64,000 nucleotides of DNA from a virus: positions 31,690 through 95,689 of IMG/VR virus record IMGVR_UViG_3300031578_000009; one strand, 5' to 3'. Numbering within the stretch: the first letter of the stretch is position 1; every line of letters starts with the position of its first letter. Under the pieces are notes generated by a model that made no database searches, had not been told where the DNA came from, and worked only from the letters and a program-made list of their open reading frames with translations. Below are positions 1-12,300 of this stretch, in pieces. The translations under genes and the position numbers were made by a program.

Positions 1-1
1 T

Positions 2-3000
2 ACAGAAGAACCTAAAATAGTCAAAGCTAAAACTAAATCTGGTAATGAAATCATTGGAGAATTATCTTATACCAAAACTGGTAAACCAATGATTAAGAAA
101 GAAGGTAATAAATCTTCTACTCTCGTAGATCCAGAAACTATTGAAGAATTAAGTAAACAATCTCAACCAGAAGATATTGAAGCCCAAAAAGCTAATATTG
201 AGAAAAGAAGAAATGCTGAAATAGCTAACCCTTATAAAATGTTACATGATTCTAATATAAAAAAGGGAACTGAATTATTTAGAAGAGCAACATCAGAAGA
301 AGAATATTTTGATCCAAATAGTAGATTTGTTTCATTAGGTAAAATAAAAGCGCTCAAAACAAATTCTAATGGAAACAATTTACAAGGCGTTTTAGTTGGT
401 GATAGATGGCTTAATAAAGGAGCTTGGTATGATATGTATATCAAAAATGATGTTGATGCAATCAATGCTAAATATGATTCTGAATTATCAGCATTAAATA
501 CACAGCCAAATGTATTAACCAATACAATACCTTTAACGACAGAAGAACAAACTATAACTGAAGAAACTCCTATAGTTGATAATCAGTCTATTATTACTCC
601 TGAATTAGAAGATGAATTAAATGATTTAGAAACAAGGAATGATGGTAGTGATAGAACTGGATTATTTGAAGTAGACCCCAGGGTTTTATTAACTACTAAA
701 GCTAAAGAATCTGTTGAGTATAGAGACAAGAATGGTAATTTAAGATTTAAAGATAAATATGATAGTCATGGTGATTTAATTAAAATGCCTTTGTATGATG
801 CTAAAATGGCTTCTGAAGATGTATTTAAAGAAAACTCACAAGTTATATTATCTGTAAATACAGAATTTATTAAAGTTAAAAATGGAGTAGAACATGTTGT
901 AATTGATGGTAAAGATAAAGGTAAATTAACAATTGAAAATTTACCAATCAATATATCTACAGTAGAAGATTTTGAAGCAAATAAAACTCCATATGTAGCA
1001 ATAAGGGATTTATCAGAAGGCAAATGGACTAACTTAGAATCATCTGCTAAAGAGAAAACTATAGCCTTACGTGAAAAAATGTTTAAGGCTTATAAAAAGA
1101 ATAAACAATCAATATCATATTCTACTGTAACAAGTAAAGATAATGGTTGGATTAATAAAACTGAAAGACCTAAATCATTATCTGATAATTTAAAGATTAG
1201 TGGTCATTCAATATATGGAGATAAAATATCATTTGGAGTATCTGGATTGTCAAATACAATTATGACTGCTAATGGTGAAGCTGTTAATATGGGTAGAATA
1301 CCACCTGGATTACCATATTTAATTATACCTAATGCTAATGGTCAAGAAGTTGGTACAAGATTAACTGTTAGTCCACTATCAGAACAAATAACTCCAAGTG
1401 GAGAACCTACTGGAGTTTATAATGATCATGTACAAAATGTATTTGCTATTCTTGAAGCATATGCAAATGATGATCCTAGATTTACTTATCAAAATGTATA
1501 TAAAGAAGTAGGTAAATATTTTAATCTTAGGGAATCTGCAAAAGGATTAGATGATAAAGTTAATCCTAATGGTGAAGATTTAAACAACAATGTATTTGCT
1601 GCTTATAAAGACAAATCTGGTAGAGTTGTTATATCATTACCTGCTAATAAAGGTTATAAACAAATAGTAATTAAGAAGACTAATGGTGGATTACAATACT
1701 ATACTACATTTAATGGAATTGACCAACAATCTTCTAAAGAATCTTTATTGAAAGAATTCAATAATAGATTAGATCAAATGTATCAAAATATTCAGGTTGT
1801 TAGTAATAGTGAGATATATAATTTCAAAAGATTTGAATATAAAGATGGTAAATTAGAACAAGTATCTGATAATTACATAGACTTTCTATCAAAATCTGGT
1901 ATTAAAACCAGAGTTATTCCAATGATTGGTTCTGATGGAAAACCATATTATGTATCTCAACCTAATATTACTATTGATGAAAATATCAAATCAGATGTCG
2001 AATTTAATCAAACTCAGGAATCTCCAAAGCAATCTAATGATAATAAAGTAGTAGAAGAACAATCAACTGAACTAATATCTGAGATTCCTACTGTAACTAC
2101 AAATGAAACTTTTAGTATAGAAGATTTTAATAATATTGATTTTAATTTAGATATTGATAATTTAAATGAAGCAAATGAACCTATTGATGGTATAGAATTT
2201 AATAATACTTCATTATCTTCATTCTCTAATTTAAATGATATTCAGAAAGAATCAGGATTGGTTCAATCAATGTTGAATATATTATTGCAAAGACTTGATT
2301 CTAAAAGAGAATTAAATACTCCAACAACAACCAAAGAAGCATTAGGTGAAGTAAAATCAATATTAATAAATACCAGAGACAAATTTAATAGATTTACAAC
2401 ACAAAATATTTCTACATCAGAAGCTAATACTAATGGCGTAACAATTGGTGCAACTAATAATGCTAAGATTGCTCAGAATCTTGATTTCTTTATTAATAAT
2501 TTTGAACAACAATTAAATAATGATGGTAGTGTTAAATTCATTGGATATGGCAATAAAGTTTTAATGGAATACAACAGATTATCTTTTAATTCTGCTTATT
2601 TACTAGATGAAGAAGCATTAGAAGATGTAGAAGATAAGCCTGAATCATTTATAGAAGGAAAAAACTATAAAACAGATCCAGAGAAATCTTTATCTGCACA
2701 AATCAAAAGAACATTATCTGATATTAAAAAAGTAAAACCTAATGGTAAATATATATCTAATGCATTTGGATTAACTGAGAGGGAAGATTTTGGTAAGGTT
2801 TTTAACTATTTAATGGAAAACTTATCAAATGTTGCTACAGATGATATTATGAGTGAACTTTCAGAATTAGCTAAAGTTAGTTATATAGCAAAAGAAGTTA
2901 ATTCAAAATTAGACTCATTAAGGGCTAAAAATCCAGAGATAATTACCAAGTTTATATCTACGTTCAAAAAACAAAAGATTAAGCTTTATTCTGTACTATA

Positions 3001-6000
3001 TGAAGTAAATAATGGTAAAATTATTACTAAGGTTACAGAGTCAAATAGAAATGGTGCTAAAGATGTAATATTTAATAATTGGAATACTGAGTTTGTAAGT
3101 ACTGGTCATAAAAATGGATTCTTAATCAACAAAGACAATAAAGATACAGTAGTCAAAACTAAAGCCTCTAAAATAAATAATGACTTTGTAAATCTAAGAA
3201 AATTATCTGGAGAAGAATATATTAATGAATTATATTCTTTATTTAATAACATTGGAATAAAAGTGTCAAAAGATGCTTTAAAAGCTATTAAAGAAGATTT
3301 TAAGAACAAGAATAATAAAAAATACTTTAAACAAGAGTTTAAAGGTAAAGCATTAAATCAAGAAACATTTGAAGGATTTATAAATGCTTATTTTGGACCA
3401 ATGTTTAATAAGTTCAACAATGGTGAAAACATATTTGAAACAAACAAAGGAACTATTAAATCATTAGCAGTCTATGAACAAAAGTTTGATGTAGATGCAT
3501 CTTCTCAGTCATTTAGAAGTGCAAATGGTAATATGTATTATGCCTATGTTAATACACATCATTTGAGCAATACAATTGATAAAATCAACTCAAATGATAC
3601 AGATTTTTTTAATGAGAAATTAAACAATCCATTCTCATCTAAATCAACTTGGATTAATAATTCAGACGCTGTTAAGTTAGCTTATATTGATGTATCAAAA
3701 AGTACTCAAAAAGGTAGCACTGCTAAATCATATGAAGACCAAAATAATTTTGAAAAAGAAGTTACAAAAGTAAGTTTCTTTTTAAATAATGGTAATGTAG
3801 ATAGAACAATGATGTTAACTGTTTCTCCATCTGATAAAACAACGTTTTCATTATTAGATTCACAAAGAACCAGAGTAAATAATGGTTCATATTTAAATGA
3901 GAAACTTACATTAGATAGCAATTTAGAGAAGCAATTGTTTGATTTATTTGTAACTTCTGAAATTAACAGGATTAATCAAACTGTTGATGATTTCAATAAA
4001 ACTGAAGACAAAAATAAACTAATAGAAGGTTATCATTATCAAGGTAATCGCGTGGGAGCAGGTGGATATTTCTTCTTTATACCAGAACTTAATGAAGTAT
4101 TAAAACGTAGTTCAGAAGGTAAAATAATAATGAATGAATCTAATTTATCTAAAGCTAAAGATATAATGCTTGGATTTTTAGAATCAGAAATTGGATCTAA
4201 AATTAAACAATGGGAGAATATTGGTTTACAAGATTTTGTAGATGATGAAGCATTTAAGCAATATGATAGCAAACTATCTGATTTGGCTACAAATTATGTA
4301 ATAAATAATGCATCATCTTATGCTAACCAGTTTATGATGGTTACTGGAGATCCAGCTTTATTTGCAAAAATAGATGGTAAATTTACAGGAGAATATTCAA
4401 ATTGGAAACCAGTAGTAGAAGCAAGTTTAGTAAATTTATTTAAACGTACATCTAAAGATATTGCTCCTGGAATAAAAGGTAAATTTGACAATCCTACATA
4501 TAAAACATTATTTATTGAAGAACCTAAAGAGAATTCATTATTAGGTAAAGAGATTAAAGCTTACAATAATATTAAACTTGCTGATGCTCAAGAATGGACA
4601 ACTCTTGAAGAGCATTTGAATGTTATGAAAGCTATTGGTAAGATAGATCAGAATGATTATGATAACATAATTTCTAATAAAGATAATCTAACTTATGAAC
4701 AAATATTGACTGTTATACAACCAATGAAACCTGTTCAGGTATTATCTCAAATGGATAATAATTTTAATGCAGAAACTCAATATTATATTAAAACATCATC
4801 ATTCCCGTTATTATCTCAATTAACTAAAGGATTTCCTGAATTAGATAAAATGAGGAAATTCATGGAAGATAATAAAATTGATAGAATTGCTCCAAAAACT
4901 GCTGTTAAATTAGGATTTCATAATGCAATAAATTTATTTAATGAAGATTCATTTAATGATAATAATGGTTTTAACGGTACTGTTCTTACTTTAAATAGAG
5001 AAGGATTTAGTATTCAACAGGATGTTCCATATGATGAAAATAAATCTGAGATATTAGAAGGTTCTCAAATGAGAAAAACTATATTTGCTGATTTAACTCC
5101 AGATATGGAATTTTCTATGGGTAATGCTGTTGAACTAAAGAAGTTATCAGATGCTATACACATAGAACAGTATCAGAGAAAGTTAGAAGAACTTAAAACA
5201 AAACTTAAAGTAGAATCTGATGGTATCATTCAAAATATGAATGAGCTTAAAGACATGATGATTAAAGAAGGTCTTGATAGAGGTTATTCTATTAATGATT
5301 TGTTAGCATTAACAACTAAAAAATTATCTAATGGAAGATCTGTATTTAATATACCATTATTTTTTCATCCTATGGTTCATAAGATTGAATCATTATTGAA
5401 TTCTATTGTAAAAAATAAGATACTTAAAAACAAACTACCAGGTAAATCATTCGTACAAGGTTCATCATTGGGATTTAAAGTGGCAACTGAAGATTTTCTA
5501 AAGAGAGTTGCTGGTGATAATAATGGAATTATTTTAACTAAAGATTATAAAGGAAGTTTAGATTATAGAGAAGAAAATGGTGAATTATATGCTGAAATAT
5601 TCTTACCATCTATATTTAAAGACATAGATTTAACTCAATATATTGGCAAGGATGGATTATTAGATACAAATAAAATAGATCCAGAATTATTAAATATGAT
5701 TGGATATAGGATTCCAACTCAGGGATTTAGTTCAATTATTAGATTAAAAGTAGTTGGAATATTGCCAAAAGTTTCAGGAGATTTAGTTATAGTTCCACCA
5801 GCAATGGTTACTCAAATGGGTAGTGACTTTGATGTTGACAAACTATATGTTCATAATTATAATTATTATAAAGATTCCAATACAGATAAGATTAAAAAGA
5901 TTAAGCATAAAAATACTGCTGAATCAAATCTACTCCAAAAAATGGGTAATTTAAGTGATTTATCCATGTATTCTGATGAAGAATTACAAAATCATTTATT

Positions 6001-8827
6001 AGATATATATCACTCAATACTTAAAAACAAACAAGTACAGGAATTAAGTAAAAATCCACTTGATAATACAGAAATTGATAAACTTGCAAATGGAGACTTA
6101 AAGCAAGAAAGAGATTCTAAGTCTTTATTATCTGACAATTTACATTCAGATATGGTTGATGTTCAGGCTGCTGGGAAATTGGGTATTGGCATAACTTCCT
6201 TGTGGGTAACTGGACATAGAGATAATCAATATTCTGGGCTATATATTGAACCTAAAGCTGTAGATGGTAAGTTAATTTATAATGCAGTAATGTTTGATAA
6301 TAAATCTGATCATGAAGATTTAAATGAATCAACTAATGAGAACAATAAAATATATAATCCAAAATCAAATACAGTTGATCCAAATATAACTTATGGAAAT
6401 CATGCATTTAAAGGTGCATTTAGGTTAGATAAAATTACTGGATTTGATGGTAGAAGAATTAGTTCGGTTCAAGTGAATATTCAAACAGAATCTGTTGATA
6501 ATGCCAATAAAGGTAATTTATACCCAATGAATCTTAATAAATATACATTCGATGTAGCCATGTTAATTGCAGATACTGGATTCAATGAAAAAACAATTGG
6601 ATATTTCCTTAATCAACCAATTATTAAAGAATACATTGATAAATTACAAAGTCTAAACAATTTTACAGATACAGAATTTATAGCAGATAAGAAGAATAAA
6701 CTTAAAGAAGAAGTATTAAATAAATTAGGAATTAAGATTTCACTTGATGAATTAACAACATCAAATATCAATACTGAAGAAATGAAGTCTGCTTTAAATA
6801 CTACTAAAACAAATACTGATTTACAAAAAAGAGTAATACAAAACTTTTTTGTATATGAAGAATTAGCAGATGATATTAGAAAAATTCGTAGTGCATTAAA
6901 CGTAGATACTAAATTTTTAGGTAGTAATTTTTCAGGAGTTATAAATAGAAGTGCAAATTTCTCACAAAAATTAGATTCTAAGTTAATTGGTAATACTCAA
7001 AATTTATATAATAATACAACATCTGGTGTTGCTCATGATATAGGAGTTGAAGAAACTATTAAGTTATTTGGAAGCAAGAATCTATTACCATATGATAGCA
7101 CAAGTTTAAAAACTATATTTAATAAAATATCTGATATTACAGATAGAGATTTATCAGATAAAGATATTGAAAATATTACTATTGGAATTAGGTCTGCTTT
7201 AGTTAGTGAAGAATTGAGGAAGATATTTAATATTAATGATATATATAAATATAGAAAAGCATTATTATTTGGTGATAATAATATAGCAAGGAGAGTTATT
7301 GAAGCTAAAGAATCAATGCCAAATAATTCATTCATACAAAGCTTAAATCCAAAAGACTCTTATGACTCAAAAGTTCCAGCAACTGTAGAACATTATTCTG
7401 CTAAAGATTCTAAAGCTGATTATGATTATAAAAAGCAGATGGATTGGCTGAAAATGCTACAATCTGATGATTTAAAAACAAGACAATTGGCTAAAGACTT
7501 AATATTGTACGCTACAACATTTGGAACAGAACGTAATGCAAGAGATTTTGGTAGATTTATACCATTTGATTTTTATATGAATTCTGGATTAGCAAAATCA
7601 TTGCAAGATATTGATTTTAATGATGAATCTAATGCAAGTGTTCAGAAACTATCAAGTAACTTTGTTCAACAATATTTCCAACATTATCCAAATAAACTTG
7701 AAACATTAAATGATAAAACTGATAGTTTATATGCAAGAAAATATAATAAAGATACAAAACAAATTGAAGTTTATAAGAATATAAATGGTAAATATGTAAT
7801 GTTGGATAGACTTGGCGATGATTTCTTAGATGAATATGATTTAGATTTGTCATATAATAAGACAATTATGCCAAACAATCCCATTGGCACAAGACTGGAA
7901 TCAATCAGAACTGTAAATCCAGATGCAGGTATAGTTAAAGATATTCATGCAGGAGAAGCAATATTAAAAGATTATGGATTTGATAATGGAATAAATTCTG
8001 TATTATTAAAGATTTCAGAATCAAATAGCAGGTTTGCTAACTTAGCCAAGCTGTTATATGATAATTCAGATAAGATTTCTGATTTTACATTAGAAAGAAT
8101 GAATCCTGATAATCCAGAACATAATGTATCTAACTATTATAATCTTCGTGGTAAAGTTATAGATAATGCAGGAACTAAGTTAATTTTGGTTAACCAAACT
8201 AACGTTGATTCTGATAGTCGATTTCAGCGTACTTTTATGCATGAAACAGTACATGCTTTTACATTAAGATTACTTAAAACAAATGATTCATTATTAACTA
8301 AAGAACAAATTGAAGCAAAAAACAATATTAATAAATTATATAATGATTTCTTAACTAAATCTAAACTAGATAAAAGATCATTTGGTAATGCAGAAAAAGA
8401 TGTATATGAATTTGTTTCAGAAGTAATGGTTAGTGATAACTTACAGAAATATCTTGAATCTAAATCTTATAATAACAAATCAATGATGCAGAAGTTTATT
8501 GATTTAGTTAAGGATTTGTTTGGAGTTAAAAACGATACTATGTTGGAAGCTTCTATTGCTAATATATTTCAATTAGCAGAATTACAAACTGAACCAATGC
8601 CTAAGAATATTATTTCAGATATAAAATTAGAAGCTAACGAAACCGTAGATGAAAATAATTTGCAATCTCAAAATAAAGATATAACTTTGTCAAAAACCTA
8701 TAAATCTGTTATTGACAGTTGGGATATTTACGGAAGTAAGTTTGAGAAAGCTGGATATACACAAGAAGCAATTGGTAAAATGAGTGAAGAAGAATTAGGT
8801 CAATTTATAAAAGATAATATTTGTTAA
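2..8827 (+). CDS. Virion RNA polymerase giant polyprotein with C-terminal zincin (5' partial)
   Basis: The frame is open from position 2, so the true start lies left of the window; the first internal Met is at 89 (2912 residues from there, used for numbering). Around residue 1913 the stretch QMGSDFDVDKLYV carries the D-x-D-x-D loop (D1913, D1915, D1917) of double-psi beta-barrel RNA polymerases, as in crAss-like virion RNAPs such as phi14:2 gp66. Near the C-terminus HETVH (H2718, E2719, H2722), with a downstream YEFVSE glutamate, is a zincin metallopeptidase motif. Known for the family: the RNAP is packaged, injected with the DNA and transcribes early genes. Inferred: the zincin processes the polyprotein or host targets. 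The stop is followed after 1 nt by the ferritin start, so the two are probably co-transcribed. RNAP assignment is strong, zincin moderate; the rest of the chain has no recognised domain. Confidence 0.85.
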   Translation, partial: TEEPKIVKAKTKSGNEIIGELSYTKTGKPMIKKEGNKSSTLVDPETIEELSKQSQPEDIEAQKANIEKRRNAEIANPYKMLHDSNIKKGTELFRRATSEEEYFDPNSRFVSLGKIKALKTNSNGNNLQGVLVGDRWLNKGAWYDMYIKNDVDAINAKYDSELSALNTQPNVLTNTIPLTTEEQTITEETPIVDNQSIITPELEDELNDLETRNDGSDRTGLFEVDPRVLLTTKAKESVEYRDKNGNLRFKDKYDSHGDLIKMPLYDAKMASEDVFKENSQVILSVNTEFIKVKNGVEHVVIDGKDKGKLTIENLPINISTVEDFEANKTPYVAIRDLSEGKWTNLESSAKEKTIALREKMFKAYKKNKQSISYSTVTSKDNGWINKTERPKSLSDNLKISGHSIYGDKISFGVSGLSNTIMTANGEAVNMGRIPPGLPYLIIPNANGQEVGTRLTVSPLSEQITPSGEPTGVYNDHVQNVFAILEAYANDDPRFTYQNVYKEVGKYFNLRESAKGLDDKVNPNGEDLNNNVFAAYKDKSGRVVISLPANKGYKQIVIKKTNGGLQYYTTFNGIDQQSSKESLLKEFNNRLDQMYQNIQVVSNSEIYNFKRFEYKDGKLEQVSDNYIDFLSKSGIKTRVIPMIGSDGKPYYVSQPNITIDENIKSDVEFNQTQESPKQSNDNKVVEEQSTELISEIPTVTTNETFSIEDFNNIDFNLDIDNLNEANEPIDGIEFNNTSLSSFSNLNDIQKESGLVQSMLNILLQRLDSKRELNTPTTTKEALGEVKSILINTRDKFNRFTTQNISTSEANTNGVTIGATNNAKIAQNLDFFINNFEQQLNNDGSVKFIGYGNKVLMEYNRLSFNSAYLLDEEALEDVEDKPESFIEGKNYKTDPEKSLSAQIKRTLSDIKKVKPNGKYISNAFGLTEREDFGKVFNYLMENLSNVATDDIMSELSELAKVSYIAKEVNSKLDSLRAKNPEIITKFISTFKKQKIKLYSVLYEVNNGKIITKVTESNRNGAKDVIFNNWNTEFVSTGHKNGFLINKDNKDTVVKTKASKINNDFVNLRKLSGEEYINELYSLFNNIGIKVSKDALKAIKEDFKNKNNKKYFKQEFKGKALNQETFEGFINAYFGPMFNKFNNGENIFETNKGTIKSLAVYEQKFDVDASSQSFRSANGNMYYAYVNTHHLSNTIDKINSNDTDFFNEKLNNPFSSKSTWINNSDAVKLAYIDVSKSTQKGSTAKSYEDQNNFEKEVTKVSFFLNNGNVDRTMMLTVSPSDKTTFSLLDSQRTRVNNGSYLNEKLTLDSNLEKQLFDLFVTSEINRINQTVDDFNKTEDKNKLIEGYHYQGNRVGAGGYFFFIPELNEVLKRSSEGKIIMNESNLSKAKDIMLGFLESEIGSKIKQWENIGLQDFVDDEAFKQYDSKLSDLATNYVINNASSYANQFMMVTGDPALFAKIDGKFTGEYSNWKPVVEASLVNLFKRTSKDIAPGIKGKFDNPTYKTLFIEEPKENSLLGKEIKAYNNIKLADAQEWTTLEEHLNVMKAIGKIDQNDYDNIISNKDNLTYEQILTVIQPMKPVQVLSQMDNNFNAETQYYIKTSSFPLLSQLTKGFPELDKMRKFMEDNKIDRIAPKTAVKLGFHNAINLFNEDSFNDNNGFNGTVLTLNREGFSIQQDVPYDENKSEILEGSQMRKTIFADLTPDMEFSMGNAVELKKLSDAIHIEQYQRKLEELKTKLKVESDGIIQNMNELKDMMIKEGLDRGYSINDLLALTTKKLSNGRSVFNIPLFFHPMVHKIESLLNSIVKNKILKNKLPGKSFVQGSSLGFKVATEDFLKRVAGDNNGIILTKDYKGSLDYREENGELYAEIFLPSIFKDIDLTQYIGKDGLLDTNKIDPELLNMIGYRIPTQGFSSIIRLKVVGILPKVSGDLVIVPPAMVTQMGSDFDVDKLYVHNYNYYKDSNTDKIKKIKHKNTAESNLLQKMGNLSDLSMYSDEELQNHLLDIYHSILKNKQVQELSKNPLDNTEIDKLANGDLKQERDSKSLLSDNLHSDMVDVQAAGKLGIGITSLWVTGHRDNQYSGLYIEPKAVDGKLIYNAVMFDNKSDHEDLNESTNENNKIYNPKSNTVDPNITYGNHAFKGAFRLDKITGFDGRRISSVQVNIQTESVDNANKGNLYPMNLNKYTFDVAMLIADTGFNEKTIGYFLNQPIIKEYIDKLQSLNNFTDTEFIADKKNKLKEEVLNKLGIKISLDELTTSNINTEEMKSALNTTKTNTDLQKRVIQNFFVYEELADDIRKIRSALNVDTKFLGSNFSGVINRSANFSQKLDSKLIGNTQNLYNNTTSGVAHDIGVEETIKLFGSKNLLPYDSTSLKTIFNKISDITDRDLSDKDIENITIGIRSALVSEELRKIFNINDIYKYRKALLFGDNNIARRVIEAKESMPNNSFIQSLNPKDSYDSKVPATVEHYSAKDSKADYDYKKQMDWLKMLQSDDLKTRQLAKDLILYATTFGTERNARDFGRFIPFDFYMNSGLAKSLQDIDFNDESNASVQKLSSNFVQQYFQHYPNKLETLNDKTDSLYARKYNKDTKQIEVYKNINGKYVMLDRLGDDFLDEYDLDLSYNKTIMPNNPIGTRLESIRTVNPDAGIVKDIHAGEAILKDYGFDNGINSVLLKISESNSRFANLAKLLYDNSDKISDFTLERMNPDNPEHNVSNYYNLRGKVIDNAGTKLILVNQTNVDSDSRFQRTFMHETVHAFTLRLLKTNDSLLTKEQIEAKNNINKLYNDFLTKSKLDKRSFGNAEKDVYEFVSEVMVSDNLQKYLESKSYNNKSMMQKFIDLVKDLFGVKNDTMLEASIANIFQLAELQTEPMPKNIISDIKLEANETVDENNLQSQNKDITLSKTYKSVIDSWDIYGSKFEKAGYTQEAIGKMSEEELGQFIKDNIC

Positions 8828-8828
8828 T

Positions 8829-9320
8829 ATGAAAGAATTTTTAAGTCAAGAAGCAATTAAAGAGCTTAATTACAGGATAAATCAAGAAGAATTTTCTGCT
8901 CGTATCTATGAAGGTATGAACTTATGGTTTGACGATAGAGGATATAAGAATTTTGCAGCTTTATATACTAAATATGCAGAAGAAGAATGGAAACATTCTA
9001 AGCTAGCTAAAGAATTTCTATTGTCGTTCAAAATTAAACCAGAATTACAATCTATAGAAGCTCCACCAGCAAATTATGAAAGCTGTTATGAGATATTAGA
9101 ATCTACATTAGAACATGAAGCAGAAGTTTCAAGGCAATGTCAGGAATTAGCTATTAACTCCTTAAAACGTGGAGAAATAATGTTGCATACATTGGCTCTA
9201 CAATATTGCAAGGAACAAATAGAGGAGATGGATAAATCATATACAATCCTGGATATCAGTAAATTAACAACAGATATGTTGGTTTTGGATCAATATATAG
9301 GTGAAACATATTTAGATTAA
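8829..9320 (+). CDS. Ferritin-like iron storage/oxidase protein
   Basis: 163 residues, the usual length of bacterial non-haem ferritin. All ferroxidase ligands seen in FtnA-type ferritins can be aligned by eye: E20, E53, H56, E97, Q130 and E133, and the loop SIEAPPANY matches the conserved IEAPPA loop between helices B and C. Expected role: oxidise Fe(II) and store it as a 24-mer in the cytoplasm, or protect DNA from Fenton chemistry. It starts 1 nt after the RNAP stop and ends 1 nt before the next giant protein, so it is transcribed with virion genes, which is unusual company for a ferritin. Base use matches its neighbours, so any acquisition is not recent. Family assignment is strong; whether it enters the virion or acts in the infected cell is unknown. 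Confidence 0.88.
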   Translation: MKEFLSQEAIKELNYRINQEEFSARIYEGMNLWFDDRGYKNFAALYTKYAEEEWKHSKLAKEFLLSFKIKPELQSIEAPPANYESCYEILESTLEHEAEVSRQCQELAINSLKRGEIMLHTLALQYCKEQIEEMDKSYTILDISKLTTDMLVLDQYIGETYLD

Positions 9321-9321
9321 T

Positions 9322-12300
9322 ATGAGTATTATATGCCCCCATAAGGGATTAAAAAAATGGTCTGACTTAGTGGCTTTACATGGTGAAGCTAAGAGTTATT
9401 TTTTGTGGAATGAATTTGAAGGTAAGGTTCCTAAAGAATTTTACTCAGAAAATAGTAATGTTCAAGTCTCAGATAAAGACTTAGAGCCATACTACAAATA
9501 TTCTCCACAAGAACCTAAAGTTCCATTAATTCAAAAAGTTCCTAAAGTTAATTTCAATAGTAAGTTTGCTGCCGGAACAAAACTTGTTGAAAGACAAGCT
9601 GGTGAAATTAATGCTAAATATGATGAGATGTTACCACCTAATTCTATTAAAAGACAAGTGGCTAACAAATTCTTTAGATATGCTAAATATGATAAAGATG
9701 GCAATAATTCACCAGTATATTATCCATTTAAAGTATCTGATTCATGGGAGAAAAATAAACAATATAAAGATGCTATTAATAAACTATATAGTGAAGATGT
9801 AGTTGGTGTTGATAATGATGGAAGTATTGTATTCAGACCTAATATTGAAAATGCTATATATACTGGTGGAGATTTTGGATATGCAGTAGAACCTGTTGAT
9901 ACAGATGTAGGAACAATTGAATCACCAGATACTAAGGCAATAGATACTGCTATTGAACGTTTAAATGAGAGACTAGCATTATTAACAAGGAGAGCATCAA
10001 AAACTGGTGGATCTTCACAAATGAGAGCTAATATTGCTGATTTAAAGAGTCAGATTAAAAAGCTTGAAGAAAATAAGACTACTTTAGCATCTAATAATAT
10101 TTTAGAAAGGTTTGCTAAAAATGATGCTGTACAAATACAAGATAATCTTGATAATATCAGAGAAAATGTTGATACTATCTTAAAAGCAGATCTAAGAGAA
10201 GAAAAAACAAAGCAACAAATGTTAGCTCTCATGGATAGTTTAATGCTTAATTCTATTACTATTCAAGGATGGATAGACATTCAGGATTTTGTAGAGCATA
10301 GTGATCCAGAATTAATCAATGAATTAGAAAAAATATCTGGTCATTATTCAAGATTAAATAGAGAGTGGAATGATTTAGCTAAAACACTATTTACAGAGTA
10401 TGCAAACAGATATTCTTATAGAGATAATTTCTCTAAAGATGAGTTATTTGATGCAGTAAAAGATACTAGTATTTATAAGTCTAATGTACTAGGATTAAGT
10501 GAATCTCATATTGAATTATTAAAAGTTGTAGATGATATCATTAGAAAATCAGCAAGTGATATTAATGAAGAATCGTTTGATAAAAAATCAGAAGTAAGAG
10601 AGTGGAACAAAAAACTTAAAGAGGATGGATTTTCAGAATCAGAAGTTAATGATATATTTAAACAAAAACATAATGGAGATTGGACTGGTAATATCATTGG
10701 TGATATAGATCATTCATACTATGTAAAAAAACAAGAATTATTTGATGAAGCAAATAGAACTGGTAAGTATGCTAGAGTAAATAAATGGTTAAAAGATAAC
10801 TCTAAATCTTTAAACTTAAAACAACTAAGAGATATTAAAGAAGGAAATTTTGAATCCAGTAAAAATATAGGTTATTCTCAGGAAGAATTAGATATTCAAA
10901 AAGAATTATTAGAGAAATACCAAGAAGACCATGATACTTATCAGGAAATAACTGAGATGAAATATGGTAATTCAGAATTTGCTCAAAGAGAATTAGAAGA
11001 ATGGGAGTTGGCACATTCTCCATTTTTGTATGCACAAGGAGAAAAAAATTCTGGATATAAATATTTAATTAAAGAAAAACCTAGTATTAATAAATGGGGA
11101 GATAGAAGGTTTGATAAAATTAAGAATAATCCAACTCTATTTGGATTCTATAATTTTATGAAACAAAGATTTAATGAAAATAATAAAGCTTTAGGTTATT
11201 TTAATGCATTTGAGGAGTTTTATATGCCTGAGAAAGAATCTAATTTTGCAAAACAATTAATGCAGAATAAAGGTCTTTTAAAGAAAGTTGGATTTCTTGG
11301 TAATAGTATAAAGAATTCTATATCACAAAGTGCTAGTGAAACATTTCCAGCTATTCATATAAAAGGAAAACCAGTTAAGTCTGTGCCAATTAGAATGATG
11401 CAGAATAGAATTCCACCTCAGATAAAAGAAGATCATTTATTAAATATAATTAATTTACATACTGAAAATTCATTAGCACATAAATATAAGACAGAGATTG
11501 AACCAATGTGCAATGCTGCTACTGAATTATTAAATACTATTAAAGAATTAAAACCTGGTGACAAAGAGATTGAGAATCAGCTTGCAAATGCTAAAAAACA
11601 ATTAGAATATGCTAAAGATGCAGGATTATATGATGAAAGAAAATCCAGGATAGAAGGTAAAACAGGAGTTAAATTCTATACTGATGAAGAAAAACAAAAA
11701 TTAGCTGAACTAAAACAACAAAGATCTAATAAAAAGATAACTGAAGAAACATTTAACCAAGAAAAAGATAAACTTGGTAAAATGATTACAGGCAATAAAT
11801 TAGTTGATTCATTAATTAATTATACCTATATAAAAGCAATGTCATTTCCAAACGTTATTACTCCTGGGGTGAACGTACTTTTTGGTATTAATTCAAACTT
11901 AATTTATGCATCTGCTGGAGTTGATGTTGACTTAAAAACTATGAATAAAGCAATGATTCAAATGATGTCAGCTACAGCAAGAAGTTTTGGTGCCAAAAAT
12001 AATCCAGAGTTAGTTGAGAAAGTTTATGCTTTTATGGAAAAATTACATTTATTAGGAACTATCCATGACAATGAATATGGTAGTAGAAAGTCTTTTTCAG
12101 AAAAGTTAACTATATTACAAGAGAAAGCAGAACATTTTAATCAAGGATCATTGATGTTAGCTATTCTACAATATCAAAAACTTCTTGATAAAAATGGTAA
12201 AGAAGTATCTATTTTTGATGCATATAAAGTACAAGATGAAAAACTTGTATGGAATGAAGAATTAATGGGAAAACAAACAAATACTCCAAATTCAAGAGTT

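Noticed and set aside
7033-7335. Leftward ORFs inside the RNAP gene
   Set aside because: These are frame shadows from AT-rich coding DNA, rich in Leu/Ile/Ser with no start signals.
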